A stretch of DNA of 64,000 bases, taken from contig OX387199.1 of the NCBI GenBank assembly GCA_947561715.1, forward strand, positions 4,469,001 to 4,533,000, read 5' to 3'. Below are positions 13,979 through 27,300 of the stretch, piece by piece. Source of the DNA: Ascidia mentula (taxonomy: Eukaryota; Chordata; Ascidiacea; Phlebobranchia; Ascidiidae). A program made the translations under genes and the position numbers. The notes below the pieces were generated by a model that saw nothing but the letters and a program-made list of their open reading frames with translations, did no database searches and had not been told where the DNA came from. How positions within the stretch are numbered: position 1 is the stretch's first letter; the number at the start of each line of letters is the position of its first letter.

Positions 13979-14729
13979 CGCGCCTCTGTGATGACGTCGC
14001 GCCTGGTTTGCCGGGCGTCAGACACTGTTGCGCGCTATGCGATACATAGCGTGCTTACACCTTGTCAGTTAGTGTGTTTAGACGCATGTGTCGCATCGCC
14101 TTGCTTGGCCTCTGGCCTCGTACATTTATTATATCGCGCGAAAGACGGGCTTTGTGGTCTCTTTGCAGCACGATTGACGAAAGCAACTGCAGAAGGCATT
14201 GCAATATCTCGTGCAAAGAATCAATTCATGATGAGCTGGCAGTTGCAAGGTTTTTGCCTCTGCGTCAAAGGGGCGGGTGGCCTTACTCGACAAAATACCT
14301 TGTTACCAAGTTTAAAGGAAGACTTACCAAGCACTGCCCTTGTATAACACCGGAAACTCTTTTCTTACCTTCGTCCTGGCCCAAAGTATTTGCCTGTTAT
14401 GTGGGGGAGAACTCGCGCAATGAATGTAACCTTTCACCACCTAGCACTGCACAAAGAAAGCTGTTTCTTTGGCACGAATACGTAGTTTTTTAAAAACTGT
14501 TATGTTTGAAGACATTTCAGCATGTAAAAGTCTGGAATGGTTACACGAACACAACATTATTGAGCGGCCCTTTACACATTTACGCTCTTACCATTGTGAA
14601 CGGTATGTCTGGGATTTCGACAGTGAAATATCAGTAAAAACGTCGTTCGGCTTGGGCAATGGTTTAGTATGCTTGAACTTATGAATGTAAAACTCTTTGA
14701 AAGCCTAACACGCTCGTCCTCGCTCTCGT

Positions 14730-14802
14730 GTCTTGTTTTGGTCGAGACATTAGCGAGAATGCGACGTGCTCGTCCTTGCTAATGTCTCGACCAAAACAAG
14801 AC
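14730..14802. repeat. Perfect 25-bp inverted repeat with 23-base loop
   Basis: Arms at 14730-14754 and 14778-14802 are exact reverse complements with no mismatch. The loop is 14755-14777. The arms contain TTTTGGTCGAGACATTAGC and its complement. Transcribed from either strand it would form a long perfect hairpin. There are no flanking terminal repeats or target duplications, so it is not an obvious transposon. A small-RNA precursor, a cruciform or a recent snap-back duplication are all possible. Confidence 0.85.
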
Positions 14803-15967
14803 CCGAGTACAGTTTCATCCCAATACGACTACACGTTTAATTCTTGGGACTTTTGTATTTACCGCTTGTTTTGAGAACAACTTGACTACACACCCGAATT
14901 AACCGAAGTATCATAACAATAAGTACAATCTGACTTTGATTTGTATTTTTACCATTGGAACGTCCAACAGCAACCTTTAACATAAAGTTATCGATGAAAT
15001 CGTTTATCACGCATATACCGTACCCATAAGTGACCACACATTACACCTGAACCTTGACCCACCAAATCAATCCCAGCTAACCCCGTTTACCCCGGGGTTC
15101 AAAACATGTTTGTGCGCTCCACGAAATTCCCGCTCACCTCTGTGGGGCTGGAGTTGATTGTGAATCACCTGGGAGATTGTTGTGATGTTTGCAGGCCGAG
15201 CGACAGCACACGCTAGGTTGTGACGTAGTTGTCACCTTCTGACGCGGGAGCAAATATTGTGTATGATTTCGCCTGTATGATTCCGAAGGGGTTGGTATGC
15301 GTTGCGGGGGATGTTTATAATACAGCGGATACATGGGCAATATTGCTGGAGAGTGGAACAAACGGAAAACACAGCGTTTTCTGTCGGTAATATCGGCAAT
15401 CGGTTTAAATTGTTGCAGCAAAATCTGCAATAAAGATGGTTTTGTTTTTGTCGCAAGTATGGGCAACAAGCGTGATAACTACAATATAATGATTTCGTTG
15501 CTTTCTAGTGCAGTGAATCTTAACCTTGACCTTTTTTGGCACCTCTTTGAAATCTCCAACCATTTTTCGCACTCTCTTTTGATATAAATGCCATGAAGTA
15601 TTTTATTTTACCAATCCTAATGATTTAACACACCCCATCAGCAACAACCATGGTTAAGAATCCCTGTTGTAAGTATAAGTTTTAGAATCAAGCTAGCAAC
15701 GCTCAAATGTTTCATGTCATGTTTTCCTTCCTCACTTTCTCAAGTACATCCACGCACTTTTCAGCTCCTAACGGAATTCAATGTAACACACGCTTCACGT
15801 ACATAGATATATCTTTATTGTAAAGAGTTTGGGAATCAAAACAAAAAAATGTTTTACATGAAAAGACCAGAATATGAGCAATCGCTGCACACAGAAAAGT
15901 CCTCAACGTAACGAAAATAAACGAGGCGTCATAGACGTTGCGCCAGAAAGAGACTTTAGTCCCACGT

Positions 15968-15993
15968 GCTCGCACCTCGCACCTCGCACCTCG
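15968..15993 (+). repeat. Tandem CGCACCT heptamer, three copies
   Basis: Three consecutive copies of CGCACCT followed by a partial one. A minisatellite-like stutter with no gene beside it. Confidence 0.7.
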
Positions 15994-17163
15994 AATATTG
16001 TATCATTTATTGGGTTATTACATCACAGTTTGGACAGACCGCATGTACCGACACACTCGCTCTCTTGCAGTAACTTATTTGGGAGGGAAACCAAGCATCT
16101 AAGCGGCTCCTGAACTTGGAGTCTCGACGCAATTGGCAAGATGAGAAAAAAATGCGCACGACAGCACTGGGAAGAGCAAAGACTGGAACGTGAATCAAAC
16201 AACCTTTGGACACAAAGACGGGCGTTTTACATATCGACACGATAGACAGAATGGCACTTCATGAGGAATGGAACATTTGGTGGTTAGAACGGAGTTAACA
16301 CCTACAAGGGTTTACATAGGAACAGTAGCGACTTGACTACTCTCAGGTTTTGTTATTGCGTTATTGGTCGCGGTGAGAGCTTGAAGCATTTCACAACGAG
16401 AAGAACTTGGGGTAAGATTAGAGCGCGAGCTCAAATGCACAAAAACGTATGGGCGCTCAAAATTGCGCGCGTTTGCACGTTTTCTCAACTAATATACTTT
16501 GTATTAACAGAACGAAGTGATGCAACAGTAGCAGTAACTGCGCGGCCGTTAAATTTACGGGCCAAGACATTAAACAAAAGGCATACGTATTAGGGCTTGT
16601 TTCAGTATGATTTTTTCGATACGCTGCAACACGTGTCGTCGCGACATTACGTTCATCCGGACCACGACGCCGGTGCTCCTATAGCGAGGGGACCTAACAA
16701 TGGAAACAGATACCAGGCAAACAATAGCATTGCTGGCGAAAGGATGTCTGTGCGTTGTTTGCGCACCCGCAGCTCGCGCTGCAAAGACGGCACCTCACCG
16801 TTTTTATAGCAGGCAGATGGAAAATCGCACATACGCTCATCAACTCGTGTGGCAAGCGTTTGCCCAAATATTCAATTTCCAGTTGGTGCCGAAAAAGTGC
16901 GATTCGCCGCACGAAGTACAGGGTGTGACCAACAGTACGGGCTTATATTATTATCAACACACACAGGAAAGTTTTTGTTTTTTGAACAGGCGCGGGTGGC
17001 ATGTTGCGCATAGAGTTCATACAAAGTGTTACACCTTACTCATAAAAAAGTCGGCAAAGCCAACGGCGATTTCTCCTTCACCGCCACGTCGCGGTACACA
17101 TGCGTGTTACACACCAGCCATGTATCTTATGTAACCATCCATCAGACTGTGCAAACAGCCGCG

Positions 17164-18984
17164 TTATAACGCTGCCGCCTGTTGGAAGGCCTCGCCGTCG
17201 TTCTTCTTCCTTGCTGCTTCATTTGCCTGCTGCTGTTGCTGCTGATGTTGTTGCTGTTTGAGGAGTTGTTGTTGGTCAAGGATGAATTTTCGTAGGTGCT
17301 CGAATTTGGTTTTGTATTCGTCTCTCTCCTGTGCAATCGAACTCACTTGGTCTTGGAGCTGGCCGAGCTGTAAAACACAAAACCAAACCGTTAAACATAT
17401 CTCGCAAAAGAGCAGACTTAATGTTTTTTGGGTCATCAAGAATTGCGCCACCAACCTGCATTTGCAAAACACTTTTCTCTTTTTCGAGCATGTGCCTTTG
17501 CATGACGCGCTTTGTTCTACAGCTCTGGGCGTAACCCCGGTTCTTGAGAGTTCGGCGTCGCTGTTTTAGTGCGTGTACGTCGTCTTTGCTGCACAAAAAA
17601 GTACATACGTCAGTTTTTGACACAAAGGTGCATAAAATTGAATTTATCTCCATGTCATGCAGGACAAGTTGGGAGCCCGTGTTTAACGTCACTTAATTGC
17701 TATTTACCTTAGGCCTCGTAAACATCGGTTTAGGTCCCTCACGGTCATTTGAGTGAGCTGCTCGTCTGGTAGAGCTGCGATAGCTTCGCCCGGCAAGCCA
17801 TTTATAGATCGGTTTTCAGGTACCGAGCCGGCCGATTTGCTTCGCTGCTTGGCGCTATCAACTACCGCAACGGTGCCTAGAATGCTCTGCATTTTGTTGC
17901 CAGCCAGTTGCGTTTGCGCGGTCTCGCTGGTTAGGTCCAACGTAGCGGATGTAAAGTCCAAGTTGTTGACACACACGGAACCTACATCAGCAAGGCCGTT
18001 TAAGAACATACCGGGGGTGCAAAGAGCTGCGCCCTGACACGGGTTCGCGGTGTTGTACAACGCAGCCGCGCTGTAAAGTGGTGCGCTTTCCAACACACTG
18101 AGGGGATTGCTTGTGGCGAGGGAGGAGAAATTGGTTTGCACGCTTGATTTCTCCGTTCCATTATAACTCATTGGGTTACCAACGTTCGTGATCATCTGAC
18201 CTGGGTTTACAGTACAGTAAGTGGGTTGCAGTTGGGTGGCGGAAAGGGCCGACTGTGTATTTTGGTAAACCATGTTAGCAGCAGCGTCGGTAATTGGTCC
18301 CGGGTCTGAAATCTGCTGAATATTAGCAAGCCACGTCTCAAAAACTTCGTCTTCTCCCGACGAAATGTCGTCAGTGACGTTGAGGCCTGCAAAGTTGGGA
18401 ATCCCTGGAGCAAGCGACGATTGCACTTGCTGCTGTTGCACAGCTTGTCCTTGGGAGAGGTGGACTTTTAAATCTTGAGGCGAAGGCTGGTGTTGTTGCT
18501 CCTGGTGGTCGTCTTGCATTTGCTGTTGCGTGTACCACTTAAGCTCCTCGGCAGTTGGCTTTCGGTCCTGTGGGCTGGGTACTAGGTTAAGCGGAGAATC
18601 AACAACCTCAGGCGTCGCTTGAACATAGCTGTTCACGTCGAGGGCCTGTGACGAGGTGGTGCAAAAGCTTGCCACTACAGACCCGTTGTAGTTTGTGTAA
18701 GCTGGACCGTAACACTTGGACTCATCGAGGGCCCCCACCAGTGTGTTTTCCAGTGATGACATGGCAAAAGGTTCAACAGCGTTTTTGCAATCTTCCTGCA
18801 TGGTCGTAAGATCACAGGCGTTGTTGCTGTTGTTGCTGTTACTGTTGAAGGGACTAGATGATAAAAACGGGTCGCACGGACTCGACTGGTGGCTGAAAAG
18901 TGACGTTTGCTCTTGCATTTCTGAAGAGGGTATGTCTCCGCTTGACAAAATTTCGGACGCGCAGATCATATTAGAGACAACCAT
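17164..18984 (-). CDS. MAF: Large Maf bZIP transcription factor
   Basis: Three coding exons, read right to left: 17708-18984, 17456-17588 and 17164-17367, giving 537 residues. The ATG at 18982-18984 is the first after an in-frame stop. Residues 1 to about 400 are rich in Ser, Asn and Gln with Ser-Pro sites ([10 protein letters not shown]), as expected of an activation domain. The Maf extended homology region ([16 protein letters not shown]) ends at residue 425. The basic region follows ([20 protein letters not shown]), with the Maf-specific NRGYAxSCR. The leucine zipper spans exons 2 and 3, and the tail is a polyglutamine run. Large Mafs bind MARE elements as homo- or heterodimers in the nucleus. 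Introns interrupt the bZIP at residue 426 (phase 2) and after residue 470 (phase 0). Which vertebrate large Maf (MAF, MAFA, MAFB, NRL) is closest cannot be told, since this is probably the single pre-duplication gene. Confidence 0.95.
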
Positions 18985-19619
18985 TCGATCCACTGCTTGG
19001 AAGCCTGTCTTGTGCAGTAAAGGTTTTCAACTTGTTTGTATACAGGGCGTAGGGCGAACCAGGTAGATATCCTAAAAGCATTAATTTTCGGTGTATTTTA
19101 TTCGTGCTCTGCAAAAATAACATTCACAAATTAAGCTGATTGCAGTCTTGAAATTGCTCTGGATTCTCCGTTGCCTCTACAACACGCTGTGAGCAAAACT
19201 CCCAATTGCCGCAGTATAAGTTTGCGCAGGATTGCGCAACATAGCTGCACCTTATGTAACTCGCGCTTGCTCCTGACGTACCCGTTCTATATTACCGTGC
19301 TAACATGACAAGAACTACCAATTTCAACAAATTCTAGAGTCCGGCTTTAATGCATCTGGATGAAACTTACTGCATTCATTCGCTTAAGGCAGGTCTAGGT
19401 CTCGGGCGCGGTTATCAATACAAGCTCCGCCGGCTTGAGCAAACAGCTGACTGTGTGGCACTCAATGCGGCGAAGCCTCGATTTTATTCGCCGCGCAAAC
19501 AGAGAAAGCCGGCTCTCTCGGCCAATGGGAACGGGAAGGGCCTGAATCGCGACGAAAAGAAAGGCGCTTTGATAAACAAGTCAGAATCAGCTGACCGTTC
19601 CTGGAGCTGATCGACGCCT

Positions 19620-19805
19620 CGGCCTTTCTCCTTCCGCAAGCAGCCCGCGTTAAGCCTCAACTGTTTCTTGTCTCCCCCGCGGCTGTCCGAGTCTTTCTCC
19701 CCCTTTTCCTTTTCTCTTTCACTCCTTTTTCTCTTTTCCGCTTTGTTTTCTCTGGCGCAACACAATGTTTGTCATCTCTCTCTTTCTCTACCTGTCTTTT
19801 GTGTG
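19620..19805 (-). promoter_or_regulatory. Polypurine tract upstream of large Maf
   Basis: The plus strand is almost entirely C and T in long runs (TCTTTCTCCCCCTTTTCC and similar), so in the sense of the large Maf gene it is a GA-rich tract 0.6-0.8 kb before the ATG. Such tracts are common in animal promoters as GAGA-type or nucleosome-excluding sequence. No TATA box can be tied to it, so promoter identity is inference. Confidence 0.4.
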
Positions 19806-21879
19806 TAGGCCGCTCGCACCCTGGGCTCACTCTTTGCCCAAACCCGTAATACACTCCCGATTCCATTGCTCAAAATAATGATCGAACTACAACTTTTCAC
19901 CTATGCTATTGGCAGAACCAAATGGCGAAGAAACAACTTTAACCCCGGTTTGTTCAAACAAGCAAAAGCCCACGCGGTGCATGATTATATGAAGTACGCC
20001 GCGCCTTTGTTTAGTATTACTGCGGTTGAAAGAGTGGGAATATACTTCACCAAGAAACCTGCGACAGAGATTGCTTGCTCTACCCGCGTTTGCGGTTATT
20101 GCGACATTTCGGACCAACTATGGGTCCATTGTAGCTCCAACGGGCTGTTCATTAACGCCTGTACTTGTTCAAGCAGACCGTGTTTACCGTAAAGAAAACC
20201 TGTCCTTACAGTTGAACGTCGCCGATCGCGTCAAACACGACTGGTTTGCAAAAGGTGGGACTGACAGATAAATGCCACGGAATTGGCTCATTGCAATCTT
20301 CGTGGTCTATTGGAGATATCTACATTGGAAAATACGTGCTTCGAAAAGTTGAATCAGTCCGTTGCTTCGCAATTGATTAATTCCGTCAGTTGGGAAATTG
20401 CAAGCCCGACAAAAAGTGTCTATATTGCAACATTTGCCCCCGCGCCCCTTAACGCCCTTTCGTTTTTTGATTTATTATTCAATCTGAATTCGATGTCAGC
20501 ATGTTTGGCGATCTTCCAAGAAGCCAACGATCGTTAATTATTGTAGACTCGCCCAACTGGAACAAGTCGACTCGTCGAGCAATCCGTGTAGCTGTGGGCA
20601 CCGCAGTAGCCGAAACCTCTGCCGACCAGACCCACTTTTTGTCCCGTTCGCCCTTGTGATCGCAGTTTTGTTGATTTCACCGGACGGGAAATCAACTTGT
20701 GACCGGTACCTATGTGGTTTCAATCGGCACTTGCGACACAAGGAAGTGTGGAAAGGCGTTTCGTCCGATTTCAATGGAAGGTTGCGTCACAGCGCACACG
20801 CTCGACCGCACGAACCAACTCTTGGGTAATTTTTGACTCGTTTTCCGGCAAATGACGCTTGAAATTACAAAACTTAACGAACAACGATTTGGGTCCTGCT
20901 GCTTGCACATATTTGACACGCATTTTTTGTGGAAGTTAATAATCAACAGACGTAAATTTGTCTAAATTTCTGCGAAATCCAATTGTAAAAAGGACTGTGA
21001 TATTTGCACGGAAGTTACAAAACCAAGCGATCATTATTTGCACGTTCCCCAAAAAAGCACGTATTCGTATCATCATAGCACTTTATTAAACATGCGTTAA
21101 AAGGGCTTTGGGGTTGATTATACAAACGGAAAGATTAGCGCTCAGCGTCCTGCTGCTTAGAGCCTAAAGAGAACTGACGGTCTCGCTGTAAACAACTGCA
21201 TGAAATGAACTCATGAATCAAACTATTGCTCATGCGCCAGGAGCTATTCCCGCTGGCAAAGCGTCAGCAGAAGGCTTTTCTCCCATTGGTAGCAAGAGAC
21301 TCGAAGGGACGACGTTTCTTTGTCGCGCTGGATTTAATGCATTTCACACTCTCCCTGCTTTATTGTCGTGTTGATGTTTTGTTTCTATGAAGCGGGTTGA
21401 GTTAAATATAAACACGTCTTGTATTTTTATTCCATCCGCCTTTTCTCAACACCCATGACTGCGATATTGCATCAGGGCAGATGAAGAGGAACAGTTTTGG
21501 TGGCAATGTCCAATAAAGGCCGCTGCACTGTTGTACAAACTAACCATTTCTTTTTCCGCTTTGCGCCGTAACAATCTCTAAAGTCATTCAGGCATTATTT
21601 ATTTGACGCTGAACGCCCAAAACCAAAACACAGCACCAAAAAATGAGTTGTTTTATGATGATGTCAATAACTTGACTAAACGAAAACGTTGAAAAATACG
21701 ATATATAATAGAAACGGCGTGTTCGAAAATACTATATGAACAGGCGAAAGATTGGGTATTTTGAAAAATGTACGGGTCTGATGATTTTAGAACAGCAGCG
21801 ACATCTAACGGAAAAAGTTTACTTCTCTGTGTGCATATGCCGCCGTCATATACACCCTGACGAAAGACAATCGGTCAAT

Positions 21880-21950
21880 CGCTCGACCCGTATACCAAGA
21901 TGAAAGCCTGATCGGGACTTGTGGCCAGGACATTTTGGGTTCAAATTCCG
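21880..21950 (+). repeat. tRNA-derived SINE fragment (plus)
   Basis: Contains CCTGATCGGGACTTGTGGCC followed by a B box GGTTCAAATTCC at 21938-21949. The same order of words occurs on the minus strand at 22572-22650 with scattered substitutions, which shows a dispersed family rather than chance. Confidence 0.5.
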
Positions 21951-22571
21951 GTGTGATATAAAAAACATTGCTTGCAAAGTTAAATCTCGTAACAGGTCGA
22001 ATTCAAAGTCATTTAACTAACGTCATATGCGGCTTGTCGCAACCCATCACTTTCCAGTGCGACTGGCTGCGATCCTACGGCAGACGGTGATTCTCCTCGA
22101 GGAAATCGCCTTCACTTGGGCGCCTGAATCGATAATCTTTATGGTTTTATCGGTGCCCATACCATTTTATTCTGTTGTATATTGTTCATCTGCGTAGTTT
22201 TGCTTTTTGCGCAAAATACTTTTGATTTTGATCTTGTTTCTGTTTCTGTTTCCACTTGTGGCAGTTGAAAACACTAATGATGCCTTTTCAGGCGAATATG
22301 TTTTTCTCAACAAAACTCAGCTGTTTTTATAATCGTTGTTTCGAACACTGCATAGTAAAATTGCATCGAAACCAATGATGTTTAGTTTTGATTGAGATAT
22401 CTGTTTTTCGCAAATTGTTTTTTGTTTTTATGCGTGTAACACAATTATCATCAAAAGGTCAAGTAGCCACTCCGACTTCTGGCAGATATTCTCAATAGCA
22501 CTAATTGAAATAAACATTTTGTTTAAACCAAACATAGAACCTTTTTTTTATTTTTATTTTATTTTTTTTAC

Positions 22572-22650
22572 TCGACGGGATTTGAACCCAGGACATCCTG
22601 GCCACGAATCTCGATCAGGTTTTCTCCACAGCCTAAAAACAGGTCGGGCG
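22572..22650 (-). repeat. tRNA-derived SINE fragment (minus)
   Basis: Minus-strand partner of the fragment at 21880: CCTGATCGAGATTCGTGGCC, then a B box GGTTCAAATCCC (complement of 22577-22588), then an A/T-rich tail on the 3' side (22540-22571), as expected for a retroposed SINE. Confidence 0.5.
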
Positions 22651-24362
22651 CTTGATCCGAAGTCAAATTAATCCATGCCGCCACCATCCGGATAAGTCTT
22701 CCGAGATTTAAAACTGAATTGTCTTATTTGTGCATTTCTTGTATCTTTAAATGGCGGATTGGTGGGAAGTGTCCTTATTTGTAAAAATTTTGCTTCTTGT
22801 TACATCATCCACATTTTCATCGAATTTTCAGTGATCACGACAAACGAAAATGTGCAAGTGAAAATTTTATCCCGGGCAACACATCCATGATATAGCATTA
22901 AGAAAATATTATTTTCCCCAGGCGCCTATAGGAGACCTAGAAGTATATTTTAATCATATTCTCTTCAGATAATTAAATAAACGTTGTAGGGTTTTACAGT
23001 GTTAAGCCAGCTAGCATGTGAATGTATGGGTTTATCACCCTTTGTTCTAGGAAAAAAGGCACCACTGATACTCAGGAAATAATTTTACTTTTATTAGAAA
23101 AGAAAGTTTTTAGTTTAATGATTTCATTGTTTAAAAAACGTCACAGAAACCAGTAGTTGTATTGCGTAATGTCTTGTGTGCAGCATTGTACAAGTAGGCT
23201 ATTGCATAATCCATTTCTTTTGCAGCATTACACAAGCATTTGCAAGCCCCGTTACCGTATGCATTGGATATTTCGCAACTTCCGACCCACGTGTAAACAT
23301 AGCCTCATAATGTGAACCAAATGATCCATCCATCGAATGTTCTAGAGTAAAGTGATTCATTCAACATCCTGTTCATCATATAAAATATTCTCACATACAT
23401 CTTTATTCTTGTATTAAACTAACCATTCAAATGCTTTTCAGAGATCACACGAGCGATCGACTTCCGTTAGTGTTCCTCCAGAATGTGTTCAACAGTGATT
23501 CGGAGAACCATTCACCTTTCGCACATGTAAATCATTTATATCCGGTTTATATGTAATCTAGATGTGTCCTTGCTGATCTTATCCTGTACCATACTTCTTG
23601 CATTATATTGTTTTAAGCGATTCATTATACCACGCCCACATTATTTAGGCCTTATACAACCAGCTCTCAGTAGGGAGAGCTTAAAAGGCTACTATTCTAA
23701 ACAGTTAACAGATTTCATTACAATCATTATTCGAAGAATTTTCTAAGGTCTGATCACTTCGCAAGATAAGGTAGAAGAAATTATTACAACCCAAGAGACT
23801 TATCCGGGCTAGCGCTATCGAGACACTGCTAAATATCTCTGAGACAATTAGAGTTATTTACAGTTGCGTATTGCCTTCGAGGCAGGTTGTATGAAAGAAC
23901 AACTTTTTCACGGGTTTACGGCGAGGCGCATATTCTAATAAAGCAGCCACGACCTAGAAATGCTGTCAGTGCAAGTGTGGTGTGACACAAGTCCACACAA
24001 ATGTACTACAGATTTCAAAACCCCACTTCATTGAGGAATAGTATAAAATTAACTTTATTGTTACACATTACAAAGTGCTGTACAAAAATATCGCAATATT
24101 TTGATCACGTTGCGGTTTGAAAAATGTGTTAATTTATTATTTTGTTTTCTATGGCAAATGGGTATTTTTTTGGTCTAGTGACGTAATAATGAATAATACT
24201 TGTTGTGTAGGTGGTACACTGATCGTGATGTTTACGTCATAACATGAGCAAAGTGCAACATAAACAAAAAAGTGGATTGGTTTTGTTTTTCAAATTCTGA
24301 CTGAACTCATAAGTACCTATAGATATTAGTAATGTAGTTGTGTTAAAGTTTACATTTGGATT

Positions 24363-27300
24363 ATGGACGAATCTAGCAGGTTAAAAGCGGAAATTGCATA
24401 CTGGTCAAGTAAGTTGTATTTAATAAACTAATAAAGCAACTGTTGAAATGGTGGGTACACAACAGCTTGACATTATTTTCCAGATTTAATAACAACACAC
24501 AAACAGACCCAGCTCGCCAAAGCCCAAAAGTATAGTCGCCAGTCGAAAACATTTAAATGGACAGGAGGCAACAGCAACAGGTAACGTTGGTTTACTCATA
24601 TACAGACAAAACAATTGGTGTGTTCATTCCCTTCCTTAAACATCGAACTATGACACTTGACTGTCTTTTTAAGTAGTAAAACCCGAAGGCCCCAGATTGT
24701 AATTTACAACTTAGAGAACTTTATACCCACAGTAAATTGCCAGGAATGGCAAACTTTTTTTTGTGTGGTAGTAATTAGCATTTTGCTGATTTTTTTGCAT
24801 GGATTATTGGTAAGTTTTCGTAAAACACAGCATTTTTTCCAATTGGGCTGTTAGGTATATTCAACACATTCCAAAAGTACTAACTGTTGTTATTGCCCTT
24901 AGGAAATTTAATGCATCGAATGAAGCATCACTGACATCCACACGAAAGGTAATATATGAGATGTGTAGGACCAAAGTAGTTGGCGATTTGTCTAAAAGGT
25001 GCACATGTTGTCTCCTTTATAACCTTAATGATACTGTATTGTCTTAGAGCTGCTTGTTTCTAATTTATTTATCCCTTTATTTGAGCAGAACAGAAAAAAA
25101 AAACATAATAACATTTTTTTATAAAGATCCATCCAAGCCCGAAAGCCTCACTGTCATACAATCAAAGGACTCCCAATAAACACACAGCCAACGGACACAA
25201 TGCTTCTAAGTACAAGTGGAAACCAAAGCCTGAATGCGCTTCTTCCTCTGCCAACAATTCTATGCATGATGTGGAGGTACAAAGTTGTACCAGAAAACAC
25301 AAATCGGAGAATCTATCTACCTCCCATACTCCAGTAAAAAAGAAAACTTTCCACAAAGATTTCTCTTCCCACTCTGCTTCCAAAAATGAGTCCGACCGCT
25401 ATACATGGTCTAGCAACAAAACCTTGCAAGCAAATGGACATTCAAAGGAAGTAACTCGCACTTGCAGCGCTATAAGAAGTAAACATGTTTGGAGAAGGTA
25501 TGTCTTAACAATATTCATTTTATAATGCTATATGCCTGTGGTTTTTTCAAGTGAAAAAATTCAGTAGCCACCCGCCACCACTGTTATGTGACATATGATA
25601 TGAGGTTGAATTTATATGAAGTTATATTTTATATTTCGAGTGCAAAATAATGTTCGAGAAACTGTTGTTATTGCATCAAACTCCTCCATCACATTGGTGT
25701 TGTCCTTTCAAGAATGTAAAATAAATTTGTCATAATTTCTTGCCGATTGCAAGAGCGTTTTCAAATCACCAGGTTCTCCAGGGATAAAAATTTTGAGAAA
25801 CACTGGTATAGGCTTTGTGTACTACATATTGTGATTGCTCTTTGTATTTTCAGGAGAAGGAGTAGTGAGTCAAAGGCAAAACAATGGCAAACTTCTACGG
25901 CCAATACAACAGTTATGGTTAAAGAAATTATGGGGAAATACAGGTTGAGAAGAGTGCGTTCTAAACCAAAGTAAGGATTATTCACAGGATGAAATAAAAT
26001 AATCAAATACACTGCAATTTTTTTAAAAACTTACTGGGAGTATATCCATTTTAATGTATATACCAGAACTCTTTTGGCATGTGTATAAAATTACTGGATT
26101 TCTGTTTTTTTAGACATATACTTGGTTCTGCAGGTCACTAAATTTTGTTGTTGTTTGTCTGCAGATTATTGAAAAGTGCAAATGTCAGTAAAAACCCTTA
26201 CAAAGTAATCAGAAATTCATCCTCTGCACTATCACCTCATCATGCTAAATCTTCTCCAGTCAGGAGTCACTATCGTCCAAATCATTATCGGGTAAATTTC
26301 AACTGTTGTATTGCTACTTTTCTACAATACTGATTACAATTTCTACTCATTACATACAATTAATAAGCTATTTTTTTTTAACACATTTATTTTTCCGCAG
26401 GATGCTTACAGTTCTAGTCTGCGTTACAAAAGGTATGTATTGGTCGTATTTAACAATCATTTTTGTTTTTAACAAATATAACACACGCAAAATGCTGAGC
26501 TTGGTATTGTAAAAGACAACATCTTGTGCAGATCAAGATACAAACTTGAACTCAGTCACAAAGTGCAAACTCAAACACGCAATCCACGATCAGGCAACAT
26601 TGTCCTCAAAAGAAAACAAACCACACGTAAGTAATTGAGCAAAAAAACTGTTGAACTAAAAAGCTGTTCATTGTCAAAATTTTTTTATTATTGTCTGTTG
26701 ATAAAAACAATGTATGTTTGTGCAGATATTTTTTAAAATATCGTAATATTTATCAGGTAAAGAAAACAGCTTCCACATAAAACAACAATATTTCTACTCA
26801 ACCAAACAGAAACTGGCCAGGTAGGAATTGTTTATTTATAATTTCTTCACGAACTAATATGGAATCTGTTGTTTCAGTCAAGTTTTGCAAAAGAGCCTTC
26901 ATGCAGTTCGACACAAAAATCGCCACAAACTACGCAAAGTCTTTTGCTTGTTCTACAACAGGTATGATGTGTTTCCTCATATAGTTCTTTTAATATGATG
27001 TTTTATAGTGGTTATAGGTGTGTTTTAAAATATGTCTCTTCTAGGTTTGGAAAGTGTAACAGGGGTGACAAGTGTCAATATGTTCATGATCCAGCTAGAG
27101 TTGCTGTTTGTACAAGGTACGCATTATGGGTATAAAACTGTATATGCCTCAAGTCAGTGGTTCCAAACCTTTTTAGCACACAGCTCTCTTTTAATGCTAG
27201 TTTTATGGAAGCACTAGCTGTTTTTGGTCACAGAATGCATGGCAATAAGTTTATATATATTGATAATTTGGTTGACACAGTCATTTTTGTCTTCAAGGTT

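Larger units (their letters stand above)
1..17163. other. Gene-free region downstream of the large Maf
   Basis: I find no convincing coding exon in these 17 kb. The longest open frames (for example 13823-14347 and 16700-17134 on the plus strand) have no recognisable domain, no family-like composition and no partner exons. The stretch is AT-rich with local GC-rich islands, the clearest at about 1330-1600. It holds five exact TGACGTCA octamers, tRNA-like B-box fragments, a perfect hairpin at 14730-14802 and short direct repeats, listed separately. The last few hundred bases next to 17164 should include the 3' UTR of the large Maf. It may be a regulatory landscape for that gene, but that is inference. 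A short or unusual exon could have been missed. Confidence 0.6.
18985..24362. other. Intergenic region between large Maf and ZC3H3-like gene
   Basis: About 5.4 kb without a recognisable exon. It must contain the large-Maf promoter on its left and the ZC3H3 promoter on its right. It holds a pyrimidine-rich tract (19620-19800) and two tRNA-like fragments in opposite orientation (about 21880-21950 and 22572-22650). Open frames here are short, with no family resemblance. Confidence 0.7.

Noticed and set aside
13823-14347. Open frame of 174 codons on the plus strand
   Set aside because: No recognisable domain, odd composition, overlapping frames equally open, and no partner exons. Likely chance in a GC-richer stretch.
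16700-17134. Open frame of 144 codons on the plus strand
   Set aside because: It lies just past the large-Maf stop, antisense to its probable 3' UTR, with no family resemblance.
18985-18993. Upstream GTG as start of the large Maf
   Set aside because: Nuclear animal genes start at ATG. The first in-frame ATG after the upstream stop is at 18982-18984.
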